This document shows positions 22,905-34,700 of a stretch of DNA of 64,000 bases, piece after piece. Both the position numbers and the translations under genes were made by a program. Origin of the DNA: Sympetrum striolatum. Taxonomy: Eukaryota; Arthropoda; Insecta; Odonata; Libellulidae. Position 1 is the first letter of the stretch, and every line of letters begins with the position of its first letter. The notes under the pieces were generated by a model, which was not told where the DNA came from, searched no databases, and saw only the letters and a program-made list of their open reading frames with translations. The DNA lies in assembly GCA_947579665.1 (NCBI GenBank), contig OX388350.1, positions 2,170,001 to 2,234,000 on the forward strand. Reading direction: 5' to 3'.

Positions 22905-23750
22905 CTCCACTCGAAGTCCTTAAAGACACAACTCTGATGAGACCATCACTGCCGGGATGAGTTTCCTGGACGATTCCAGTTCTCCATTGAAGGGGTGGGG
23001 TGTTGTGTTCCTTGATGAGGACCAACTCTCCAGGCCGTAGATTCTGGGATGTCTTCGTCCACTTCTGCCGTTGTTGTAGGGTGTGAAGGTAATCCTTTGA
23101 CCAGAGATTCCACTACTGTTGGACAATCTGCTGCATGCGCTGCCATCTGGTTAACCTGCTGGAAGCTACATCACAAAGATCAGGTAATGAGGTTAAGGAG
23201 TTTCCAATCAAGAAATGTCTAGGAGTTAGGAAGGATAGGTCAGAAGGGTCATCCGATAATGGGATAAGGGGACGTGAATTTAAACGCCTCTTTTTGAGTC
23301 AAGACTGTGCTCATCTCTTCAAACGTTAGCGATGCGTTTCCTACTATTCGTCGTAGATGATATTTGATTGATTTAACACCTGCTTCCCAGAGCCCTACTA
23401 CTCTCAAGATGTCTTCTCCATCTACAAATGGATGTAATTGCATTAGTTGATTTTTGTTGCTTATGATGACATTAGACTTTAATGTTATTATCTCTTCTGA
23501 GTAAACTTCATGTTGAGCAATTCTTATGAGTCTTCTTGCAGCATATTGCAACTCTATTGGTGTCAGTGCTATTGAAGAATATTTTATCTTCTCCTTACAG
23601 TTAGAGATTAATAGTAGACAATAGGCTGTTATCCTTTGCAATTTGATGAAAGATGAGTACTTGTTCATAATGTCCTTGCTAATCTTAAAGGTAGTTAAAA
23701 TGATGTTTGCCTTCCTTTCTTCTGGAACCTCTTCATGAATCATTTTTTGA
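22905..23750 (-). pseudogene. BEL/Pao retrotransposon pol remnant (integrase)
   Basis: The minus strand reads EERKANIILTTFKISKDIMN, LTPIELQYAARRLIRIAQHE, LHPFVDGEDILRVVG (zinc-binding lead of BEL integrase), then jumps to TFEEMSTVLTQKEA, LNSRPLIPLSDDPSDLSFLT, PRHFLIGNSL, WSKDYLHTLQQRQKWTK, LRPGELVLIKE and PPLQWRTGIVQETHPGSDG. The integrase catalytic core between the two is missing, and stops and frameshifts are present. Confidence 0.9.
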
Positions 23751-23769
23751 AGTCTTGGTCAGTTTTTGG

Positions 23770-24300
23770 TTTTAAGTAGGCTATAAAAGTATATTTTCTC
23801 CTTGTTTATAGATTACTTAATCCTTTGTGTCTAAAATTTTGTATCTGTAGCAGCAATTACTCTTCAATGCTGGATGACAGCAGACCTCAGTCTGTTTGAT
23901 GTATGAACGCATTGCAATGTTAGACTCATATTCATGGAGCTCACTTGTCTGTGTGACCATTGCAATTTCTATAGAGATTTTATATTTAAAGTAGTAATCC
24001 AAACAAAGATAAATTCTCATTTCTGGGAATTAACAGTTGAATGACTAAAACCATAACAAAATGACTTCAAAAAATAAGTTTATCTGTTCAAGTCCAAAAA
24101 TATTCCTCAACTAAAAACTCATTTCCCTATCTTTACAGTAAAGAGCTACTTTAAAACAATGGTGACAATTTCAAAATCTCCGAAAAAACAGTAGTTTTAA
24201 TACCCACGTAAATTAATTTTTCAACATTTCGTTATATACATCCAAATAAATATATGACAAAATTAATTTATTTTTACAAGTAAAAATAAAAGAAACTGGT
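23770..24300. other. non-coding, no recognised feature
   Basis: AT-rich sequence with short frames only, between the BEL/Pao remnant and the GAAACCGGTCG repeat. Confidence 0.5.
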
Positions 24301-24304
24301 ACAC

Positions 24305-24380
24305 ATCCTGAAGTTAAAAACAACGACCGGTTTCGGCTCGTTCAGCCATCATCAGGCTTTGAGTCAGGAAAACACAAAGC
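24305..24380 (-). repeat. retroelement core module GAAACCGGTCG
   Basis: The minus strand reads AAAGCCTGATGATGGCTGAA, CGAGCCGAAACCGGTCGTTG. This GATGATGGCTGAACGAGCC hairpin with AAACCGGTCG is a widely shared module of arthropod LINE/SINE 3' ends and is structurally like 3708-3858 and 25464-25616. Confidence 0.65.
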
Positions 24381-24799
24381 TTTATGTATATGATCTAATG
24401 GAGGGGAAGAGGAGTACAGGAAGGGGTAGGTATTGAAGGTGGGGTTAAAGGGTGAGGGAGAGTGCATAATAGAAAGGGAGAATTGTTTGTTGGGAGGTAC
24501 TCATTTGTAACTGCTTTTCCCAAAAAGTGGTGAATCAGAATCTGTTGCTTCTCGTGAAATGACATCTTATGTCCTTTGTCTACATGGTGGTGGTGGTTTT
24601 ATTTTATTTATACTTGTAAATATAAATAAATTTTGTCATGGAAATGAACTTCCCCCAGTCAAGCCTCAATGTATTGAGTTCAAATATATATGAGCAAGTT
24701 GTTTCAACTACTCTCAAACTGTTGATAGGGTCCATTATAAATTGAAAGATGGTTTAGTTTGTTGTAAGCCCCCAAGAGCAAGCAAGTGTTAAGTTGCAG

Positions 24800-25145
24800 T
24801 TCCTATTTTTCTGCATCCCATGATTTTTCAATATTTTCATTGCATTCCCTCTGATACTCATATGGGAATAACCAAGGCTGTTAACAATATTTCCCAATGT
24901 TGCTGGTGGCGTAACTCAAAGAAAGAGATAATTAATATGGTTGGAGTTATAGTCATGAATGTCAAGTATGTAAGTCTAGGAATACTCTTCCTCCAAACCT
25001 CTTATCCTCTGAGACACCTTCTATGGCGGAGGAGATATTTATTGATTTTGTTGATCCTTCTCCATGTTCCAAGAAGGGTAATTGTTATATCTTGACTGTA
25101 GTTGATAGTTTTCATAAAGTTTACTTTTTTGGAGCCAATTAAAGA
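24800..25145 (+). pseudogene. Ty3/gypsy-like integrase remnant
   Basis: Frames joined by eye give CIPSDTHMGITKAVNNISQC with CWWRNSKKEIINMV (HHCC zinc-binding part), then EEIFIDFVDPSPCSKKGNCY and ILTVVDSFHKVYFF. IDFVDP...GN.YILTVVD is the first catalytic-Asp region of gypsy integrases (xDFVGP). Frameshifts are present; nothing downstream remains. Confidence 0.75.
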
Positions 25146-25239
25146 TGATACATCTCCCTTTTATCCCTGTCCTAACGCTGTGAAAAGGGTAAATAGGAAA
25201 TTACATTGAGGAAACAAGAAACCCTTCTTGTTGTCTCGG

Positions 25240-25616
25240 AATACTGGTGAATGAGATGAGGAGCACCGACAAAAATGGCTATTGTAGATTTTAAACCTCT
25301 GACACCACCTTAAGTTCTCCGTGAACCTTGCTAAAGAGTATCTTTTCGAAGTAAATCAACCCAGCTTTTTCAATTCTGTTCTTCCTCCTCCCTCAACCAC
25401 CCCTGCTAATTCCTTTGAAAAATTTTACACTCCTTTGCATTCAATCCTTCCCTCCCCCTATTAGTTGACGTCTTTGTTTAAGTGCGTATATATTCTACTT
25501 TGCACTTCCTCTGTTGGCCTTGAGATGAGGAAGCCACCTCAAAACTAGTCACCTTAAATATTTTTTTCAATAAATTGTGGGCTTAGTCAGATTGTGGTTT
25601 TTTTCTACTGATTATG
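25240..25616 (+). repeat. retroelement 3' end, copy B (coding end plus UTR)
   Basis: It starts with the block GAGGAGCACCGACAAAAATG shared with 13960-14040, and ends with the block from AGTTGACGTCTTTG to TTCAATAAATTGTGGGC shared (inverted) with 3708-3858. It thus links the two dispersed repeats into one element: a coding end, stop, about 300 nt of 3' UTR. Confidence 0.75.
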
Positions 25617-25619
25617 GAT

Positions 25620-28600
25620 GAGGTCCACCAAATATCACTAGAATTGATTTATTATAAACTGCACATTTTTCTGTCCCTCCATCTTGTACTAGTCATTCAT
25701 CTCAGTATCATCATCTCATTCAATTCTAGTTGGTTTATTTCTCTTTCAAACAGCCTTCCTCTCAGTTTTATGTGCAATTCACAAACAACTGTTTTGACTG
25801 AGGAATTTTTGTTGCTTTATGTTTGCTAAATTGATGAAAATTTGGATTTTGTATTTTGATGTAATGATGAGAAAGGTTTCATGAATGTTAAATTTTACTT
25901 GCCTTTTTCTATCTATCTCGAGATAATTGGAAACAAAGATTGAGCTCAAAGCTAACCTCCTTGCTTTCTCTTTGTTTGCTCCCAGTTATCACATTCTTCT
26001 TCATTATGAAAAAAAATTGAGCAACATCTTAGTTTGAACTTTTCGTACCAAAGCATTGGACATTCATTTGTGCAGTGTAATTTAAGTTGTTTCCACCTCT
26101 TTTTCATACTGAATTTTCTTTCTCTGATGGATTGGAGCTCAATCCTCGTAAGAGGGGTGGCTGCTGCGTATTCTGAAGCCATTTTCATGAGGATGTTGCT
26201 TTGGATAGTATTTAAATTCATGCTAGTCCACTTAGAAGAATTACTATGTTTTTATAAGAGTTGAAGTAGATCATATTAAGTTCAAAATAAGACTTCTTTT
26301 GGCATTTTTATAGGGAGGCCCTTTTATTGTAAACATGCCTCCGGGTGGTGATATTTTCCCCTCTCTTTAATTTGAAAAATTTCTTATTTTACGAATTTTT
26401 ATTTATTCTTTAGAATGTCCAAAGATAAGTTTATGGATTTGAGAAGAAGATTGTTGTGATACAGGGTACCATTTTTCTATTTTGTAACATAAAGGTACAT
26501 TGCAATAAAAGTTGAGGAATACATGCCAATATTTAAGTTATTTATATTCATATTTGAGCAATTGACAATCCCAACATATTTTTAGAGGGAAATAACAGTT
26601 ATCTTTTTACTAGTACAAATTGTTAATCTCTCAATTTCTCACAGAATCCTAGTGTAACCATATCAATACTAATGAAACATGTCCAGTGATACTTGGTGGA
26701 ACTTTTCCATAATTTAATAAATCATATCAATGCTGTTTAGAGATCCTTCGTGGTTTCCTTATATTAACTAGTCCATTTCTTTTCACTGAAAAAAAATATT
26801 AATAATGAGTGCCATTAAATAATCTTGCTCCCAGTTGACAATGATTCTGTATCTCTTATGCTTATCCAATTAATTGATAGAAGGATGATAATTTTTAGTT
26901 TCTATTTTGGAGATATCAGTAATAACTTAATCTTTCACATACCCTACTGAACAACATGTGCATTTATTCACTTTTTCCATGAAGCAATGAAAATACAGAG
27001 ACCTGGGTGGCATGTAATATTTCTGAGTTTTCTTCATAATCCTCGAGCACATTTAACTGAAATCAAGCTCCAGGAAGAAATTAGAGAATATCTTCCTCTT
27101 TATATTTTCATAATAAATTAATATTTAATAGAAAGTACTGGAATATATCTGTACTTCAGACAATATAAATAGAAAATATGTAAATCCCAGCTTATGTTAA
27201 AACTTCATGAATAACAGAATTTGATTAGTAATGAGTTCACAGAACATCAGTGCAGTGATATGTTCATCTTAATACCTGTAATGTATTGTTTTGACTACAT
27301 CTGAAGTAAGCACAAATTAATCGGCTGGTTGTGATTGAACTTGTTACAAATAAATCCTTCTTTTAACTGAAAAATCATCATTTTAAGTATCATGGATATT
27401 TAAGAATGATTATAATGAAGCCCATAGTTGGAATTACATAACTATGCTGTTAACTGTCTAACCAATCAGATATATCTCCACAAAATTTTTTTAAATCAAT
27501 TATGTTGCACTGGGAAAATGTACTATATTCTATGCTCTTCAATTACTGTAAAAGAAAGATAAGCAATTACCAGATACCTAATTCATACCTTCTTCGGCAC
27601 TTGGTTTTATTAAATCACCCTTAAGAGTGAAAATATGTAGCAATTCAGTTATGATCCTCGAACAGGAATTTTCACAGTTAAAAAGTATTATTGAATTCAA
27701 AAGAAATAAATATTCCTTTTTATGAAAACTGCAATTCAATGTCATTGTGGCAAGTAGTTGATAAAATAAACAAGAATGAGGCTTAAAAACAATGTTTCTG
27801 TACTTAATTAGCTGATAGTTTAGTAAATCAAGAGGGTCCAATTGACATGAGTGTGCCATTTCTGGCTTCTGCAAATCAAAACCAAATTGAGATTCCTCCA
27901 TTTGATGCCAAAGCATGACTAGAAACATGATTGCAAAATTTGAAGTCAAGCTACAACTTCCGAAGCAAACTAGAAAAGGGTCAATGTACAGAATCTTTAA
28001 TGCAATTCTTTGTTACTACATGGAATGATTCATCCATCTACTTAATAAGAAGTTTCTAAAAGAATTGTTAAGTAATAGAAGAGCCATTTCTCAAAGAGTA
28101 GAAGAATCCAAAAATAAATTAAACAACCAGCAACTGGTCAAATCATTCTCTGATAATAAGCGTAGTGGAGAAAAATTGGTTTTATTCAACCTTACGTGAT
28201 GGGCCTGCTTATATTTCATTACAAGTTTTAACAATACAAATCTGTTAGAAAGATTAATTAAACATTCATAGCACACTCAATTTTTGATGCTCCAAGCAAT
28301 TCATCATTTGGTATTTTGCATTTACTGATTTCCTTAAGTAATATTTGCTATTTTCAAAGCACTCTGAGCACCAAATAAAGCAGATAATCTAAATATTTAA
28401 CTGTTTCCTTTAGATATAACTACATTTACACAGCACATGGTTATGCACTTCTCAGCTACTATTAAATAGTACAATTATTAAAAAAATAATAAAAATACAG
28501 ATCTGATCCATTTTTCTCTTTTTACAGTGAAGCATTCTGCACCCAAGTTATGTATCTACTTATAAACAAATAATTATAAAGTCAAAATGCTAAATACAAT

Positions 28601-29850
28601 TAAACTTTTTGCAGATAAAACTGATGGTGGATCACACAATAATTTTACACACATTGAAGATATATTATTTACATACAAACAGCCCAACAAGAAATTTTGC
28701 CTCAAAAAGAATTTTTATTTCCATTCAATTAAGTAGGAAATCTATCGGAGTAATTAAATTAATCAAATTTGTACATTTTCATTGTTCTTATATAGAATAA
28801 GGAGGCAAAATCTCTCTGCCACAAAGAAAGTTTTCCATAACTCTCTTAAATTTTTCAAATTTCAACAATAAATGTCACCTCTACAGCATGAAGATAAAAG
28901 GAGATATTTGAGGAGTTCACCTCTACTTTACCATGGAAGCAACGCCAATGATAAAACCTTTCATTGCCCATCTACAAAATGATTGATGAAAATTGTACTA
29001 TACAACCTCATTAAGTCCCTTCTATCCTCATGAATAACTTTTCCAGCAATAGGAGCTTACACCATTGTATACAAGGGATCTATCAGTACACATGCACTAC
29101 CAGAACCATTCTTTTATCAGAAAGGGATATAACTTAAAAGAGATGGAACAAAAGCACACTTTTTAAGGGTTTCGAGTACAATAATCAAACCAAATTCATT
29201 ATCTAGCACCTGAAGTGCACATAGTCAAGTAACTTCATCCAATATAGCACAGAGTGTTTTATAGCAAATTCACAGAAATCTCTGCTGCTCATTTACAGTA
29301 CATATTTGTGCCAGAATTAATTTGTATATATGGTCCATTCCCATGCGCAGCTGTAAGCTTTGTTCACTTCACTGTCTCTGCCACTTGCCTTGCTTTGCCC
29401 CATTTTCTTTACACTGTCAAGTATTTACAACTTATGTACAAAACTGACATATAAAATTCCTGCTTTTAAAAATGTAAACTTTTTTCACGAATGAAATATT
29501 TCATACCACTTCATCCAATAAAATAATAAAATTACAATGATGATAAACTTCAAAAATAACATAAAATGATATTTGTTTAGTGAGGATGAATTCATGAGAT
29601 ATTTTTGCAAGGAAGAGCTGCTCTTCTTCAGCTCAAAAGTCATTACACAGCTGCCATCAATAGCAAATTGTCCCTTAAGTTCACAGCTAACATCACACTA
29701 GATATGAACAGAGATAATAAGTTACCTTTCCCTCTGATGAAGGCAAGTAAAAACCGTTGCCTCCTTTCTCACAAAACAAATCTGCTGCTACATCACTACT
29801 AACAGTCATTAAGTAATATCTCCACATTTTTAATCGTTTAACCACATCTG
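25620..29850. other. intergenic region downstream of Rsf1
   Basis: AT-rich throughout. The longest frames (for example minus 27578-27949) have no family resemblance, and many in-frame stops surround them. No repeat family was recognised. Part may be an extended Rsf1 3' UTR. Confidence 0.55.
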
Positions 29851-29857
29851 CCACAAT

Positions 29858-29863
29858 TTTATT
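29858..29863 (-). terminator. candidate Rsf1 polyadenylation signal
   Basis: The first AATAAA on the minus strand downstream of the Rsf1 stop lies here, implying a 3' UTR of about 290 nt. Further AATAAA hexamers lie beyond, so a longer UTR is equally possible. Confidence 0.4.
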
Positions 29864-30129
29864 TAAAATGAAAATAGTTTTTGTCCTCTTACACTTTCTG
29901 TAAATTGCACTTTCTGGAATTCTTCCAATATAAGACAGTCCTGCTGAACCATACGCATCTTCAAATGAGGAACCTCATAATTTAAATAAAAATAATTCCT
30001 CGGTCAAAATGATAATAGTTTTGGGGCTTAGATAAATGAAAATGAAGAGGACATTCTCAACTTGCTCAAATAATTCCATGTTCCGCTTATGAGAGCAATG
30101 TGAGGCTAAACAACAGGAAAACCACCTTG

Positions 30130-31704
30130 CTATGAATCCAAGTCATCCTCTCTTTGACTGGAGAAGTAGGACACTAGCCCTCCAAATTCTCCTTCCTCCT
30201 CATACGAGGGCCCCGTTGGCCCTTTTCCTGATTCATACTGAGGGGACGGTACATCGGCAGGGCCACGATGAACATCAGGAGGGTATGTCCCTTCCACAGA
30301 ATTGTACTGGTACGGAGGCTCATCCATCATTGGTTGTGGTGGATAGGAAGGGGGCACAAATGATGAGTAACCAGAGGTCTGAGGCATCGGAGGTTGCTGG
30401 GGTGGGTGGTGAGGGGAGGCGTAAGGGGGAAAGCCACGTGCCGAAGGGGGAATGTGAGAGGTGGTTGCAGGAGAGGGAAAGGTCCTTGGAGGTGCCACGT
30501 AGGGAGGAGGGGGCACCGATTGAGGCCTTACCTTGCCTCCACCGGATGCCTCAATGCCCCTGTAAATGCCAGAGGGAGGGAGAGGAGCCACTGGGCGTTG
30601 CTGAGGAGTAGGGGCACGGGATCCACTGCGGCCAAACTGAGAAGCAGGAGATGAAATGGGTGGCCTTTGTTGAGTAGGAGATCCAAAGGATGGTACTCTA
30701 CCACCCCTAATAACAGCCCCTGCTGGGATCTGATACGGGGGTGGAGGGGGAGCTGCACCCCTCACCACTATCCCATTACCACTATCAGTAGAAGGGACTT
30801 GCCCCTGCTGAGGGAAGAACTTGAGAGCAGCTGCGGCAGCGGCTGAAAAGGGTGAAGCAGGAGCTGCACTTTGCTGGGGTTGCTGCTGAAGAAGACGAGT
30901 GATGACGCCTCCTGAGCTTGCAGGCATTTGAGGAAAGTTGCCTCCCCCATATGTTCCCACAGAAGGACTCGGACGCACACTCACATTCTGTGGTTGTTGG
31001 GGTGGTGGTGGTTGCGACTGTGGTTGCGTTTGGGGTTGCTGAGGAGATTGAGCTTGGGAAGTGTGTTGGATAGAATGGCGTGGAGGAGGAGGGGAGCTAA
31101 CAAGTGTCAATCCAGCACGCTCTGCAGCTGGTCCAAGAGATACTACTCCTCCACTGCCTAACTTTCCCTTCAGCACAACTTGTGGTCTCTCTTCTTCTTC
31201 TTCGCTCTCATCTTCATCTTCCTCATCACTCTCCATAACCCTCCTCATACCCGGACCAGGCACTAGCTGCACTGTGACGCTGGGGATGGGTGCCCTGACC
31301 TTCTTCATCTTTGCAGGGGGTACTTTACGTCCAAGGTTCACCCCTTTCCGCCTCTCCACAGGCTTTGTTCTGAGAGGGGGTGAGGTGGGGATAATGCTGA
31401 CTGAAGGAGTGACAATAGGTGAAGGGGGAGTGGGGCGAGGAGGGGTTACCACTGGAGCCGGAGTCACTGCAACTTCTTCAACAGGGACCACTTTCCTAGG
31501 AGACACTACAGGCTGCGGTGGTGGGGTAGGAGGAAGCAACTTTGATGGTGGAGTTGACTTTGGTGGCGGTGTTTTAGGAGGTGAGGTCTCCTCTTTCTCA
31601 ACCTCCTCTTCTTCCTCTTCCACATCTTTCTCTATTTCTTCCTCATCTTCCTGAACCTTGTACTCGTCTTCACTCTCTTCTTTGGGCATGATTCCAAGAA
31701 CCTC
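30130..31704 (-). CDS. Rsf1: Rsf1 last exon: proline-rich tail and stop
   Basis: In-window residues 2406-2929 and TAG. It opens EVLGIMPKEESEDEYKVQED, an acidic block, then about 450 residues rich in Pro, Gln, Ser and Gly with PPxY motifs (PPPY twice, PPSY once) and polyglutamine-like runs. The end, SYEEEGEFGGLVSYFSS, resembles the human RSF1 C-terminus (EEEEDELLRVTDLVDYV), supporting a real conserved terminus. The acceptor is TTTCTTGGCAG. The Pro-rich body has no vertebrate counterpart that I know of and is probably disordered. The plus-strand frames here are shadows. Confidence 0.93.
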   Translation of the reverse strand, partial: EVLGIMPKEESEDEYKVQEDEEEIEKDVEEEEEEVEKEETSPPKTPPPKSTPPSKLLPPTPPPQPVVSPRKVVPVEEVAVTPAPVVTPPRPTPPSPIVTPSVSIIPTSPPLRTKPVERRKGVNLGRKVPPAKMKKVRAPIPSVTVQLVPGPGMRRVMESDEEDEDESEEEEERPQVVLKGKLGSGGVVSLGPAAERAGLTLVSSPPPPRHSIQHTSQAQSPQQPQTQPQSQPPPPQQPQNVSVRPSPSVGTYGGGNFPQMPASSGGVITRLLQQQPQQSAAPASPFSAAAAAALKFFPQQGQVPSTDSGNGIVVRGAAPPPPPYQIPAGAVIRGGRVPSFGSPTQQRPPISSPASQFGRSGSRAPTPQQRPVAPLPPSGIYRGIEASGGGKVRPQSVPPPPYVAPPRTFPSPATTSHIPPSARGFPPYASPHHPPQQPPMPQTSGYSSFVPPSYPPQPMMDEPPYQYNSVEGTYPPDVHRGPADVPSPQYESGKGPTGPSYEEEGEFGGLVSYFSSQREDDLDS

Positions 31705-34700
31705 CTGCCAAGAAACAGCCTATTACATGAAAACAGTAAGCAAGGGTTTCCCAGGATATCTTGTGTCATTCTTTAGTATTGAATAATTAGCATTGGACAT
31801 CATCACTATAATATAATGAGTTTTTAATTTCCTTGACTGAACCCACTTATCCCAAAAATTGCAAACTGACAACAATTAGGGCAGAGAAATAAAGAACAAA
31901 GGGGAGCTCTCTGGATTTCCCATGAAACTTTTGCACCCTATTTTGCAGGATTGAACCATCATAAGATTGGTTATAATCAATTGATTCTGTTTCTTTGGTG
32001 AGCATTTAATGGTGAGAGGACAACAACAGAAACTCTTTAAGTTCTTTCCAACATTTGAATTTGAAGAACGGATATGACAGCACTAGAGCCTAAACGTAGG
32101 ATAGCATTGCCACAGTATTACCAATATGACAGCAATAAAACAGAAATAGTATAGAGAATTAGCTTTCATTAAAAATTCAAGAGGTTGTGTCAGAAAATCT
32201 TATAAAAATAGATGATCAAAAAGTTGCCCAATCATTCCATGTGATGAAATTCGACAAGAAGGAAGGCAAGAGGTAACACTGCTCAAATCAATCCAGGACT
32301 AAGCATATGTTTTACAAATTCCATAATTGGGAATTTTTCTAATGAAAGAGCAAACAGCAGATGAACAATTTTTAGAATACTTGAAAGGTGTATTTATTAA
32401 TAAAGACTCAAGAAAATTTACAGATATAATTAAACAGGAAATGAAATAAATACTATAGATCAATACCTTATCTCCTGTTTTCTATAATACCAAAAAATGA
32501 TTAAATAGTGTAATTAGAAAGAGATCCTCACCTCCTCACTGTCAGATCCTATGATCTCCTGATAATTGATCTTTCTCCCTCTTGTTCTTCGCACTGGCTC
32601 ATCTGGTGATGGAGGCAACTCTTCCAATATTGGTCGAGGCTTTTGCTGAAAGTAAAAGGAATAAATGTTTGGAGGCCCTCTCTTACACTAAATAGAATTG
32701 TTAGTAAACAAAATTAAACCTTTTTGAAGTATGATTGAATGTCATGTGTAGAGATACAGGTTTTCCTACCCAAATGAACACATATTGTACGGAGACAACA
32801 CAGTATAAATAGTAATGATGAGAAAGGCAAAGCTTCCAGGTATACTCTTTGACCCTTTCTTTTCACCCAGTTAAAAACAGTTAGAAAGATGTATTAGTGA
32901 ATACCAATGTCTTAGGAACACATTTTGGTCTGAAAATACCTTATGTTAGTTGTCATTCATTCACAGACTAAAACTGTTGCATAAATCTCTTTCCACAATA
33001 ATTCCTAGCAATTTGACATCTCAAAGTCTGACAGTTCAACGTAGGCTCTAAACTGCATGTTTTTAAGGCATTGAAAGGTTTCATTCTGAATTTTTATATT
33101 TTTGACATTTTAATGGAATGTGAATGTCTGGTATTTTTCAAGAAATGGAATAAATGTTTTTGCATTTCATTATAATTAATCCCCTACATTAATTTTTGTA
33201 CACTGATAGGAAAAAGCTAGAATTTTGCAATATATATCACAGTAAATAATACAGTCACAACTGAAAAAGAGACTGGCATATCGAAGGAACCACTTTCATA
33301 AAAGCTGGAAGTGCTGCCCACTTGGCTATCCACGAGCCCCCAAGGAAACTATTATGAAATACTCAGTTGTTGGTTAATAAGTCGCCAACCACATCTTCTG
33401 ACCATAATACTTAAGAATTGATATTCTCTTTATTTCAAAATGTTGACAGGAAAATGGCCCATTATCAAATTAATGAATGCTTACCTTGGGCTTCTTAGGC
33501 TTAGGTTTATAAGATTCAAGATCAGAATCAAGCTCAGTCAGTTTTCTGCGTTTCTTAGCTTTTGGCTTTGGAATAGATATCGATTTCCTGAAAAAGAGAA
33601 ATAATTTTATAACAATGATAATATTCTTTCATTCAGCATCACAGCATGAGCTACAAGACATTCAGAATTCTTTTCTCAAAAGTTTATCACTTTGACAAAA
33701 CAGTTCCTAAAATAAGGTCTTCAGATAATTTACTAAATCTCTCAAATACTGTTGCCAAATCTCATGTTCATTTGCTGGTTCATGCACCTTTTCATAAATT
33801 CAATAATTTAACTATTTTATAATAAGTATGTTCTTCAAGTTTTCCTAAGACAAAGAGAATTAATAAGGAGATGGGATCTATTTAATATTGATAATTAAAA
33901 ATTTTATTTTGGCAGCGTTTAAGAAGCAACATATTCAGGGAGAGAAAAATGGCGTAAACCCTCTCATCAATGGCTTCAAAAGGATAACTTCATATCTAAT
34001 TCTCAGCCTAAACTTGTAACTTTCCTCAATTTCAATAGAGTAAAAATTTTAATGCAATTTTCATACAATAGAGCTAATTTCCAAGAGAGCATGCATAGGT
34101 AAGAGACAAACTTAACTTGTTTTCTAAGATTTTATGGGGAAATAAGACCTAGGATTTAAATAGACAAATAAGTCTTCAACTAACTAGAATTCAGGAGGAA
34201 GATGGAATGATTTGATTCATTGATACAAAATGCTGCAAAAGTCACAAGAAGGATGCTGGACCTGTACAATCTGCAAGAACTATCTTTCTGAAAAACTACA
34301 AAAATTAGATAATTTCACCCAATGGTGGACCCTAGATAAACCCTAAGAGAAAAGGAGTTAAATCTTGAATCTAGATGATATTTGTTATGATTAGAGTCTT
34401 CAGTGTATGCTTCACAGAAATATGTGAGTAAAAACTAAATTGTAAGGATAAAAAAAGATGCATTTTTGAATCTTTAATAAAGATTGATAACAATCTAATT
34501 TCATAGATCTGCTTATACGAAAGATAAATTATAACATAAACCTTCATCGAAAAGTAAGGGTTAATCACCTCACAGTGATCCTTAATCATAGGAATATACT
34601 CAAAATACTCTTCAGCGTTATCAGCTGTCAATTAGGAAATAAATTCAACCACTAAAGAAACTAAAAGGAAGAACTGTTTTCAAGAGAAAGATTTCAAAGC

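Noticed and set aside
27578..27949. 123-codon minus-strand frame as a gene
   Set aside because: AT-rich composition, no motif, no splice context and no resemblance to any family. Chance frame.
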